Shown: positions 1-7,743 of the stretch, in pieces
Layout: each line of letters opens with the position of its first letter
Position numbering within the stretch: the stretch's first letter is position 1
DNA from: an uncultured Acetobacteraceae bacterium
GTDB lineage: Bacteria; Pseudomonadota; Alphaproteobacteria; Acetobacterales; Acetobacteraceae
NCBI GenBank assembly: GCA_903918315.1
Contig: CAIXEA010000145.1
Coordinates: 1-50,497, forward strand
Direction: 5' to 3'
Length of the DNA stretch: 50,497 bases
Notes under the pieces: model-generated
What the model saw: only the letters and a program-made list of their open reading frames with translations
The model's database searches: none
Told to the model about the DNA's origin: nothing
Translations under genes and position numbers: made by a program

Positions 1-60
1 CTCCAACACATCGGAAAAACGCATCCGACGGATCCCTTCGTGAATGCGTGCCCGGTCCAT
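1..60 (-). CDS. Transposase N-terminus, ISNCY-like (partial, runs off left edge)
   Basis: Reading leftward from an ATG at 60, the first 20 codons give MDRARIHEGIRRMRFSDVLE. This resembles the start of ISNCY-type helix-turn-helix/integrase-core transposases, which often begin with an 'RERIHE..RRMRFEDV' stretch. A purine-rich GAGGAA lies upstream of the ATG at a plausible ribosome-binding distance. The rest of the gene is outside the window, so no catalytic residue can be seen. The adjacent tandem repeats at 90-134 fit the terminal region of the same element. The family call comes from memory of the N-terminal motif and is tentative. Confidence 0.5.
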   Translation of the reverse strand, partial: MDRARIHEGIRRMRFSDVLE

Positions 61-89
61 CTGTGCCCCCGTTCCTCACAGGGCAGATG

Positions 90-139
90 ACCGGACACGT
101 CACGAGCTACAAACACCGGACAGATCACGAGCTAGCCAC
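90..139. repeat. IS terminal region with two tandem 20-bp repeats
   Basis: Two near-identical 20-mers, at 90-109 and 115-134, both begin ACCGGACA and end TCACGAGCTA (18 of 20 positions match) with a 25-base pitch. The segment from 106 onward (GCTACAAACACCGGACAGAT, then AGCTAGC) recurs in inverted orientation at the extreme right edge of the window. I read this as the outer end of the insertion sequence whose transposase starts at 60, with the repeats as likely transposase binding sites. From 140 to 205 I see only the ribosome-binding site of the next gene. Confidence 0.55.
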
Positions 140-205
140 ATTTCGGGCGTTAGCGGTTGCCCGAGCGCCGAATGCCCATAGAATGCCGCCCGAGGGAGAT
201 CATCC

Positions 206-1336
206 ATGAAGTTCAGTTTTTCGAGTGAGCAGGAAGAGTTCCGATCCAACCTCCGCCGCCTGCTGGCGGACCGCGCGCCAGTCAAGGAAGCGCGCCGATT
301 GATGGAAACGGATGCGGGCTGGGAACGGGAGGGCTGGCAGGCGCTGAACAGCGGCCTCGGCCTGACCGCGGTGCGCATCCCCGAGGAATATGGCGGGTTC
401 GGCTTCGGCTTCGGTGAACTATGCATCGTGTTGGAAGAAATGGGCCGCGCCATTGTTTGCGCCCCCTATTTCGCCACCACCGTGCTCGGCGCTGGCGCGA
501 TCCTGAATGCCGGCACGCACGCGCAAAAGGCCGCCCTCCTTCCCGGCATCGCCGCGGGTGACACAACGGCGACCCTGGCCTCGGCGGAAGACAGTGGCAG
601 TTGGGAGCCTGCGTCAACGACGCTGACCGCGACTGCGTCCGGTTCCGGCTATCGCCTGAACGGGCACAAAAGCTTCGTGATCGATGGCCACACGGCGGAT
701 CTGATCGTGGTGCTCGCCCGGGCCCCGGGTTCAACCGGCGATGCGGGGCTGTCGTTGTTTACCGTCAGCGGCGACGCCGCCGGCCTGTCCAAGCGGTTGC
801 TCAAGACGCAGGACCCAACCCGTAAGCTGGCCCGGCTGAGCTTCGAGAATGTCGAAGCGGCCCTGCTTGGCACCGAGGGCGCGGCCGCCGCGCCGGCGGC
901 CCGGACCATCACCGAAGCCGTCGTCTGCCTGACCAACGAAATGGTCGGCGGAGCGGAACGGCTGCGCGAAGACGCCCTCGCTTACGCCATGATGCGGATG
1001 CAGTTCGGCAAACCCATCGCGTCGTTCCAGTCCATGAAGCACAAGGCGGCCGATATGCTGCTGGACGTGGAACTGGCGAAATCAGCCGCCTATTACGCCG
1101 CCGCGGCGCTGGATGACGGCGATGACGATGTGGCGGCCATGGCCTCCCTCGCGAAAGCCGGGGCCAGCGACGCCTATACCCAAACAGCGGTGCATGCCGT
1201 GCAGATCCATGGCGGCATCGGGTTCACCTGGGACAATGACACGCATCTCTGGTTCAAGCGCGCCAAAAGCTCGGAGGTTCTGTTCGGCGACGCGCATTAC
1301 CACCGGGAGCTGATGATGCGGAACTGGGCGGCCTGA
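206..1336 (+). CDS. Acyl-CoA dehydrogenase family protein, first of tandem pair
   Basis: 376 aa, the usual length for the FAD-dependent acyl-CoA dehydrogenase family, which oxidises an acyl-CoA thioester to the 2,3-enoyl-CoA. The N-terminal helical domain begins FSSEQEEFR. The C-terminal helical domain has the typical FGKPIASFQSMKHKAADM stretch (around residues 270-290) and IHGGIGFTWDND near the end. The position after GGIGFTW, where related subunits often have E-H-D, reads D-N-D, and no obvious C-terminal catalytic Glu is visible. GGGAG 8 bases upstream supports the ATG at 206. It is followed after 14 bases by a second dehydrogenase, a layout seen for two-subunit dehydrogenases in steroid, dicarboxylate or branched-acid catabolism. 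Substrate unknown. Confidence 0.9.
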   Translation: MKFSFSSEQEEFRSNLRRLLADRAPVKEARRLMETDAGWEREGWQALNSGLGLTAVRIPEEYGGFGFGFGELCIVLEEMGRAIVCAPYFATTVLGAGAILNAGTHAQKAALLPGIAAGDTTATLASAEDSGSWEPASTTLTATASGSGYRLNGHKSFVIDGHTADLIVVLARAPGSTGDAGLSLFTVSGDAAGLSKRLLKTQDPTRKLARLSFENVEAALLGTEGAAAAPAARTITEAVVCLTNEMVGGAERLREDALAYAMMRMQFGKPIASFQSMKHKAADMLLDVELAKSAAYYAAAALDDGDDDVAAMASLAKAGASDAYTQTAVHAVQIHGGIGFTWDNDTHLWFKRAKSSEVLFGDAHYHRELMMRNWAA

Positions 1337-1350
1337 AGGGAGATAGCGAG

Positions 1351-2607
1351 ATGACCGAACTCAACGAAGCCTCCGTCCGCGCCGAATGCCGCGCCTGGCT
1401 GGAAGCAAACTGGGACCCGAACCTGGGTCTGGTGGAATGGCGCCACAAGCTGGCCGAGTCCGGCTGGGGCAACCCGCACTGGCCCAGCCGCTGGTACGGC
1501 CGCGACCTGCCCGTCGGCCTGGTTCCGGTGGTCGAGGAAGAATTCAAGCGTGTCGGGGCCATTGGCGTCGCCAAGGCGGGGATCCGTGTCCTCGCCGCCG
1601 CCACGATCCTGGCGCATGGCACCGACATGCACAAAGAGAAGTTCCTGCTCCGCATCATGACCGGGGAGGATACCTGGTGCCAGCTGTTCTCCGAACCCGG
1701 TAGCGGGTCCGACGTCGCTGGCGCGGTGACGCGGGCGGAGATGAAGGGCAACCAGTGGATCATCAACGGCCAGAAGGTCTGGACCACCAGCGCGCATAAG
1801 GCGCATTGGGGGCTGCTGCTGGCGCGCACCGACTGGGACAAGAAGAAGCACGCCGGGCTGTCGTATTTCATCATCGACATGAAACAGCCGGGCGTGACGG
1901 TGCAGCCGCTGCGCCAGATGAACGGCCATGCCTCGTTCAACCAGGTGTTCCTGACGGACGCGACCGTGCAGCCGGAATTCCTGGTCGCCAATGTCGGCGA
2001 TGGGTGGGAAGTCACCACCACAACCCTGATGCACGAACGCCGCGGCGCGGATGCATTGCGCACCTGGGGCCAGCAATCGGACCGCCCCGAGCGCGCTTAT
2101 GCCGAGGAACGGGCCGAAATCGCCACCACGATGGAGCCCTATAAGTGGTATCCGCAACGGGCCGGCCGGGTCGATCTGATCGTGCCGCGGGCGCAGGAAA
2201 CGGGCGCCATCAACGACCCCGTGGTGCGGCAGGAGATCGCCAAACTGCTGACCATGTCCAAATCCGCTGAGTGGACCGCACGCCGCGCCCGCACCGCGCA
2301 GGAACAGGGGCGCCCGCAAGGGCCGGAGGGCTCTTTGGGCAAGCTGGCCTCCTCGCACATCGCCCGGGCGGCGGCGCGTATTCACACCCAGTTGGCGGGT
2401 GCGAACGCGATGTTGACCGGCGAGGACAGCCCGATGGGCGGCGTCATCGCTGAGATCCTGGTCTCCGTGCCGGCGACGTCGATCGCCGGCGGCACGGACG
2501 AAATTCAGCGTAACATCATCAGCGAGCGTGTGTTGAAGATGCCGCGGGAACGGACTGGCGATAGCGACAAGCCGTTCAAGGATGTGCCGCGGAATACGGT
2601 GGCCTGA
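1351..2607 (+). CDS. Acyl-CoA dehydrogenase family protein, second of tandem pair
   Basis: 418 aa, same family as the preceding gene but clearly divergent from it. The flavin/substrate region shows WCQLFSEPGSGSDVAG (around residue 110) and the C-terminus has the family signature AGGTDEIQRNIISERVL. In many family members a catalytic Glu precedes G-T in this signature (E-G-T); here the residue is Gly (G-G-T), so either the base lies elsewhere or the active site is shared with the partner. Members of this longer subclass are often annotated PimC- or FadE-like. The stop codon TGA overlaps the ATG of the next (broken) acyltransferase gene as TGATG at 2605-2609, so the two were probably translationally coupled. 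Confidence 0.9.
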   Translation: MTELNEASVRAECRAWLEANWDPNLGLVEWRHKLAESGWGNPHWPSRWYGRDLPVGLVPVVEEEFKRVGAIGVAKAGIRVLAAATILAHGTDMHKEKFLLRIMTGEDTWCQLFSEPGSGSDVAGAVTRAEMKGNQWIINGQKVWTTSAHKAHWGLLLARTDWDKKKHAGLSYFIIDMKQPGVTVQPLRQMNGHASFNQVFLTDATVQPEFLVANVGDGWEVTTTTLMHERRGADALRTWGQQSDRPERAYAEERAEIATTMEPYKWYPQRAGRVDLIVPRAQETGAINDPVVRQEIAKLLTMSKSAEWTARRARTAQEQGRPQGPEGSLGKLASSHIARAAARIHTQLAGANAMLTGEDSPMGGVIAEILVSVPATSIAGGTDEIQRNIISERVLKMPRERTGDSDKPFKDVPRNTVA

Positions 2608-3741
2608 TGTCTGAACCTTTACCCGGGGGCATACAGCCCCCGGCGCGAGGGGACGACGGCCGATCGGATCTGCTCGACGCGGTCAGAGGGGTGGCGGTGA
2701 GTATGATCCTCATCACCCATCTTTGGGCTCCGCTCCCGACCGACACACTGCTTTGGCACCTGGGCCCATGGATTGACCCTTTCACGGGGTTGACCTGGAC
2801 GGGCGTCGACTTGTTTTTTATTCTGTCCGGATATCTGATTTGCGGATCATTACTCGATAATCGCACCTCCGGCGCCTATTATACGACGTTTTATGGACGG
2901 CGTGCTTTTCGTATCTTGCCTCTGTACATCATTTTTCTGGCTTATGCTGTGGCGATCGGTGAACTCGTCTTTCCTCTGGCTCATTTCACCTTTACCCAGA
3001 ACATCGCATTCATCCTGGGCCGGAGCCGATGGGGCTGATCTGACGACCATAACCTGGTCTCTGGCCGTGGAAGAACAGTTCTATTTTATCCTGCCCTTGA
3101 TGATCCGGTATGTTGATCCCAAAAAATTGCCGTATCTGTTCACAGCCGCGATCGCCGCCGCGCCGATATTGCGCATTGCGATCATGATCTGGTTTGACAA
3201 CATCAGCGCGGCCTATTGCCTCATGCCATGTCGAATGGATGGTTTGTTTTTGGGTGCATTGCTGGCCTGGTCGGTGCGCCATCCCCATGCCCAATCCTGG
3301 TTACGGATGCACCGCGATTGGCTGAACCGTGGCCTTGGCGTGCTGGGGATGGGCTATCTCGTGTTGCTGATGTACTGGCCGGAGAAGGAAGCAGCCCCCA
3401 TGTGGAGCGTGGGATACACATGGTGCGCGTGCCTGTACGCGCTCATCCTGACCCACTTTCTGCTGCGTCCGCGATGGCGTGCAACGACATTCTTCGCCCG
3501 TACGATCTGCTGGATTGGTGTGCGTGCCTATGCGATTTACCTGTTTCACGTCGCGATCGCCCGCGTGATCGAGGCGCAGGGGTTTCACAAACATGGTCTG
3601 GTCGTCGCTGTTTTGGCGAGCATCGGCACCCTCGCGCTCGCGGCATTGTCGTGGCATACGGTAGAACAGCCGCTTCTGTCCCTGGCACGAAAATATTTCC
3701 GATATAATAATGCTGCCGAACATCGCGCCCGAACCGCATGA
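2607..3741 (+). pseudogene. Frameshifted acyltransferase 3 family membrane protein (B-type)
   Basis: The first part (2607-3038) encodes LDAVRGVAVSMILITH with the R-X10-H motif of the acyltransferase-3 fold, then WTGVDLFFILSGY and FYGRRAFRILPLYII, and ends at a TGA just after SRWG. The +1-shifted frame continues at once with TWSLAVEEQFYFILPL, CRMDGLFLGALLAW and a C-terminal membrane region to 3741. The intact paralogue at 46201-47319 aligns through the break. Between the Trp of WG and the TW of TWSLAV this copy has 28 bases where the paralogue has 30, so a 2-base loss explains the shift. Such proteins move acyl groups onto extracytoplasmic glycans or lipids. A sequencing error is the main alternative. 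Confidence 0.85.
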
Positions 3742-3838
3742 TCCGACCCACGCCCCGGAGAACCCCGCTTGTTGATCGGCATTAATACGCTAAAATAAAT
3801 GCCGGCTCGAAAGTAATCCGCGCCGGCCGGGGGCAACA

Positions 3839-5044
3839 ATGGCGCGACTTGGATGGATGGACGGTTTACGGGGCATTGCCGCCCTGCAGGTTGTGCTGCT
3901 GCATGTCCTGTCCGTGTTCCTGCCCGCTATTGGCACGCTCACCCCTGATGCCGCGCACTACAGCTGGGAAGCATACTTCATCCATACCCCGCTTTCGATC
4001 TTGTTCGACGGATATTCTTCGGTTTATTTGTTTTTTATTCTGAGCGGCGCGGCGCTGACCTATCCATTCAGTGCACGCCCTGTCGCGGTCCCGTCCTCGA
4101 TGCTCCGCCGTTTGATCCGCCTGGGCCTGCCGATGGCTGCTTCGATCCTCCTGGCGGCAACGCTTATAGGCGTCTTCGGCCCCTCCTTCGTTCCGGCGGA
4201 AAAATTGACAAAAAGCGGTGACTGGCTGATCTACGCCGCGCTGCAATCGGTCTCCCTCACGGAAATCCTGCATGAAATTTTTCTGGAAAACATACTGACG
4301 GGATTCGCTGATCTCGGCTTCATGCCCAGTGGGATCATGAACAGAATGGGCATCGTGCCGCACGGCACGACATATAACGGTCCCTTATGGACACTGCACA
4401 TTGAGTTTGTCGGATCGCTGGTGATCGCGTTGTTCGTTGCTTTACGATCCTTAACCAGCCGGCATGTGCATTTGGCGGTGGCCTTGATATTCGCCCTTGC
4501 TTTCGCCGCCAGCCCCCTGGTCCTGTTCGTTGTCGGCCATTTAGCGGCTGACTCATTGCATAATGTCGATGCGTCGCGTCCGCGCATCGGCTTCGGCCTG
4601 GTGATGCTGATCGGGGGATTTCTTTTGTGCAGCATCAACAATGCGGAACCGGCGCGACTGGTTCTGAGCGTGCTGCCCCGTCCGCCCCTGGGACCACTTC
4701 TGGGCACGACCAATATGCGCAGAATGCTCGGCGCGATATTGATTTTCTAAGGTGTCTCGCGGCTCCCGGCCGTCCGGGGCTTCCTGGAAACACCGGGCCT
4801 GCGTTGGCTGGGAAAGGTGTCCTTCGCGCTCTATTTGACCCACTTCCCGATCCTGGTCACCGCCGTGTGCGCGCTGTTCCTGACGCTGGCTGGCTCGCTC
4901 CCGTATGGAGCCGCCGCGTCGCTGTCCACCGTGACAGGGCTGGCCTTGTGCTTTGCCGTGGCGGCGCTGTTTGAACGGCATATCGATCGCCCTTCCATGG
5001 CGCTCGCCCGAATGATCGGTCCCCGGCGGGAGCCGGCTGCCTAG
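3839..5044 (+). pseudogene. Acyltransferase 3 family membrane protein (A-type) with in-frame stop
   Basis: Begins MARLGWMDGLRGIAALQVVL; R11 and H22 form the R-X10-H motif of membrane acyltransferases. The frame is open to a TAA at 4748-4750 and then continues in the same frame, without another stop, to 5044. The residues on either side (GAILIF, stop, GVSRLPAV, GLRWLGKVSFALYLTHFP) align column for column with the intact paralogue at 44962-46176, where the stop position is Phe. Without the stop the protein would be about 400 aa, against 404 in the paralogue. It follows the frameshifted B-type gene by 97 bases. A nonsense mutation is most likely; stop readthrough is possible but nothing else suggests it. 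Confidence 0.85.
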
Positions 5045-5208
5045 GTTCGGGCCACGCTGTTTTACTGGCTTTTCAAACCATCAAATCCGTCGGTAACAAT
5101 TTTACATGTTTAATACATTTGTCCTGTTTTTTACATCGACTTCGCAGCCGCAGCATTTTAACTCTGCGACACGCCATCCGGCGCATCAATCTGCGAAGGG
5201 ACCTCATC
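5045..5208 (+). promoter_or_regulatory. AT-rich leader upstream of isocitrate lyase
   Basis: A 164-base gap that is strikingly AT-rich for this window, especially 5090-5160 with repeated TTTACA and TTTAATACATTT tracts. It must hold the isocitrate lyase promoter. The repeated TTTACA/ACATTTG elements could be operator half-sites, but I cannot assign a regulator. I see no gene and no clear terminator hairpin here. Confidence 0.35.
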
Positions 5209-6879
5209 ATGACCTCTCCGAATTACGCTCCCGACGGGCTCGGCGGCGGCGCTCCAATCCCATTCGGCCGTGGCACGGCGTATGAAGCGGAAATTGCCCG
5301 CGCCGCGGCGCTGATCGCCAGCAAGCACGGCACCTGGGATGGTATCTCCCCTGAAGGGGTCGCGCGCATGCGCCTGCAGAACCGGTTCAATACGGGCCTG
5401 GATATCGCCCGCTTCACCGCCACCACCATGCGCCGGGATATGGCCGCTTATGACGCGGACCCGTCCCAGTACACGCAGTCTCTGGGGGCGTGGCATGGTT
5501 TCGTGGGTCAGCAGACGATGATCTCCATCAAGAAGCATTTCGGCAGCCTCAAGCGCCGCTATATCTACCTCTCGGGTTGGATGGTTGCCGCACTGCGCTC
5601 GGAATTCGGCCCGCTGCCAGATCAGTCGATGCACGAAAAGACCACGGTTCCCGCGTTGATTCGCGAAATCTACACCTTCCTGAAGCAAGCCGATGCCCGC
5701 GAGCTGAGTAATCTGTTCCGTGACATCGACGCCGCCCGCGCCAACGGCGACGAAGCCAAGGCTACCGAGCTCCTGCACCGCGTTGAAACTTTCGAAACCC
5801 ATGTCGTGCCCATCATCGCCGATATCGATGCCGGGTTCGGCAATGCGGAAGCGACCTATCTGCTCGCCAAGCAGATGATCGAAGCCGGCGCCTGCGCGCT
5901 GCAGATCGAGAACCAGGTCTCCGACGAAAAGCAGTGCGGCCATCAGGACGGCAAAGTGACTGTTCCGCATGAGGATTTCATCGCCAAAATCCGCGCGGTG
6001 CGCTACGCTTTCCTGGAACTCGGCATCGACGATGGCGTCATCGTCACCCGCACCGACTCGCTCGGCGCAGGCCTGACCAAGCAGATCGCGGTCAGCCATA
6101 CCCCAGGCGATCTGGGCGATCAGTACAACAGCTTCCTGGATTGTGAGGAAATCGATCCGGCGACCGCGCGCAATGGCGACGTGATCATGAACCGCAACGG
6201 CAAGCTGCTGCGTCCGAAGCGCCTGCCGAGCAATCTGTTCCAGTTCCGTGCGGGCACGGGTGCGGACCGTTGCGTTCTGGACAGCATCACGTCATTGCAG
6301 AATGGCGCTGACCTGCTGTGGATCGAAACCGAGAAGCCGCATGTGGAGCAGATCGCGTCCATGATGGACCGGGTGCGCGAAGTCTTCCCGAACGCGAAGC
6401 TGGCCTACAACAACTCACCGTCGTTCAACTGGACGCTGAGCTTCCGCCAGCAAGTGTTCGACGACTGGACGGCCTCCGGCCAGAACGTGGTCGCCGAATA
6501 TGAACGCGGGCGGCTCATGAGCGTCGACTACGACGGCACCCAGCTCGCCATCGAAGCCGATCGGCGGATCCAGACCTTCCAGGCGGATGCGGCGAAGCGG
6601 GCGGGGATCTTCCACCATCTGATCACGCTGCCCACCTATCACACGACCGCTTTGTCGGTGGACAACCTGTCGCGGGACTATTTCGGTGACCAGGGCATGC
6701 TGGGCTACGTGAAGCAGGTGCAGCGCGCGGAAATCCGCCAGGGCATCGCCTGCGTGCGTCACCAGAACATGGCGGGCTCGGATATCGGCGACGATCATAA
6801 GGAATACTTCGCCGGTGAAGCCGCGCTGAAGGCAGGCGGCGCCCACAACACGATGAACCAGTTCGCCACGGCGGATTGA
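5209..6879 (+). CDS. aceA: Isocitrate lyase
   Basis: Cleaves isocitrate to glyoxylate and succinate, the entry step of the glyoxylate shunt used for growth on acetate or fatty acids. At 556 aa it belongs to the longer isocitrate lyase subclass (as in Pseudomonas), not the about 430 aa E. coli type. The active-site loop reads KQCGH (residues 241-245, catalytic Cys243), the form typical of that subclass, followed by DGKVTVPHEDF. Other family stretches include IADIDAGFGNAEATYLLAKQ and NNSPSFNWT. The ATG at 5209 is chosen because GAAGGGA sits 8 bases upstream; an in-frame start at 5119 would add 30 residues unlike the family. No malate synthase is nearby. The acyl-CoA dehydrogenases upstream would yield acetyl-CoA that needs this route. 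Confidence 0.95.
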   Translation: MTSPNYAPDGLGGGAPIPFGRGTAYEAEIARAAALIASKHGTWDGISPEGVARMRLQNRFNTGLDIARFTATTMRRDMAAYDADPSQYTQSLGAWHGFVGQQTMISIKKHFGSLKRRYIYLSGWMVAALRSEFGPLPDQSMHEKTTVPALIREIYTFLKQADARELSNLFRDIDAARANGDEAKATELLHRVETFETHVVPIIADIDAGFGNAEATYLLAKQMIEAGACALQIENQVSDEKQCGHQDGKVTVPHEDFIAKIRAVRYAFLELGIDDGVIVTRTDSLGAGLTKQIAVSHTPGDLGDQYNSFLDCEEIDPATARNGDVIMNRNGKLLRPKRLPSNLFQFRAGTGADRCVLDSITSLQNGADLLWIETEKPHVEQIASMMDRVREVFPNAKLAYNNSPSFNWTLSFRQQVFDDWTASGQNVVAEYERGRLMSVDYDGTQLAIEADRRIQTFQADAAKRAGIFHHLITLPTYHTTALSVDNLSRDYFGDQGMLGYVKQVQRAEIRQGIACVRHQNMAGSDIGDDHKEYFAGEAALKAGGAHNTMNQFATAD

Positions 6880-6899
6880 TCGATCAGGCCTGACGCGGC

Positions 6900-6923
6900 G
6901 GCCCGGTGCGAAAGCGCCGGGCC
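6900..6923 (+). terminator. Hairpin after isocitrate lyase, between convergent genes
   Basis: GGCCCGGTGC and GCGCCGGGCC form a 10-bp stem (one G-T wobble) closed by a GAAA tetraloop. It lies 21 bases after the aceA stop and 19 bases beyond the stop of the oppositely oriented HpaI-family gene. No strong U-tract follows, but position and stem strength suit a terminator serving one or both genes. Confidence 0.5.
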
Positions 6924-6941
6924 GTTGGTCATGTCAGCGCA

Positions 6942-7730
6942 TCAGCCCCCGTGGGTTTTGCGCAGGAACCCGGTCCGGGACATGGCTCCGGACATCATAA
7001 AGCTCGCATCCTGGCCGGACAGAATGAAACGGGCGCCCATGCCAATGTAGCGCGGCATGATCGCCTCGTTATAAATGCCGGCCATGCCGGGGAATTTCCC
7101 GGCCTGTTCGCAGGCAGCGATCATCGTGCCGTAGGCCTCCGCCAGCCGATCATTGCCGAAATCGCCGGGAATGCCCATTTCGGCGCATAGGTCGTTGGAA
7201 CCGATCAGCAGCACATCCACGCCCGGGACAGCCGCGATTTCGGCGGCGTTCTGGATCGCCAACGGGGTTTCCAGCATCACCACCGTCAGGTTGGATGCGT
7301 TCAGCACATCCACCGCAGCCCCGGTGGAAAGCGAGCCCAACTGGTAGTGCGGCCCCCAACCACCAACAGAGCGATGGCCGATCGGCGGATATTTCAGCTT
7401 CTCGACGACTTCCCGCGCCTCGGCCGCGGTATCGACATGCGGCATGACGATCCCCAGCGCGCCGTTATCCAGCGCCCGCGTCGCGATCGAATACTGCCCG
7501 TTCGGCACCCGCGCGATCGGCGCGATCCCGGCATCCAGCGCCGCGGCGGAGATTTGGGCGCAGGCGTCGAGCGACATGGTGCCGTGCTCCATATCCAGGA
7601 ACAGCCAGTCGAAGCCGGCGGTGGCCATCGCCTTGGCGATTTCCACGCTACGGGTCATGCGGACCCCCACGCCGAGGGACAGTTTCCCTTGCTCAAGCTT
7701 CTCACGCGCGACGTTACGAACGGTGGTCAT
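6942..7730 (-). CDS. HpcH/HpaI aldolase family protein
   Basis: 262 aa, normal for class II (metal-dependent) HpaI-type aldolases, which split 4-hydroxy-2-oxo acids into pyruvate plus an aldehyde. The TIM-barrel family signature is clear: WLFLDMEHGTM near residue 40 (catalytic and metal-site region), PIARVPNG, GALGIVMPHVD, HRSVGGWGP and LLIGSNDL. The start at 7730 (MTTVRN) is preferred over an upstream in-frame start because an AAGG lies about 10 bases before it and the family begins there. It is the last gene of a leftward operon with a serine hydrolase and a PhyH-type oxygenase, 13 bases from the hydrolase. This suggests breakdown of a hydroxylated, esterified or lactone compound; the true substrate is unknown. 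Confidence 0.88.
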   Translation of the reverse strand: MTTVRNVAREKLEQGKLSLGVGVRMTRSVEIAKAMATAGFDWLFLDMEHGTMSLDACAQISAAALDAGIAPIARVPNGQYSIATRALDNGALGIVMPHVDTAAEAREVVEKLKYPPIGHRSVGGWGPHYQLGSLSTGAAVDVLNASNLTVVMLETPLAIQNAAEIAAVPGVDVLLIGSNDLCAEMGIPGDFGNDRLAEAYGTMIAACEQAGKFPGMAGIYNEAIMPRYIGMGARFILSGQDASFMMSGAMSRTGFLRKTHGG

Positions 7731-7743
7731 CGGTTGGCATCCT

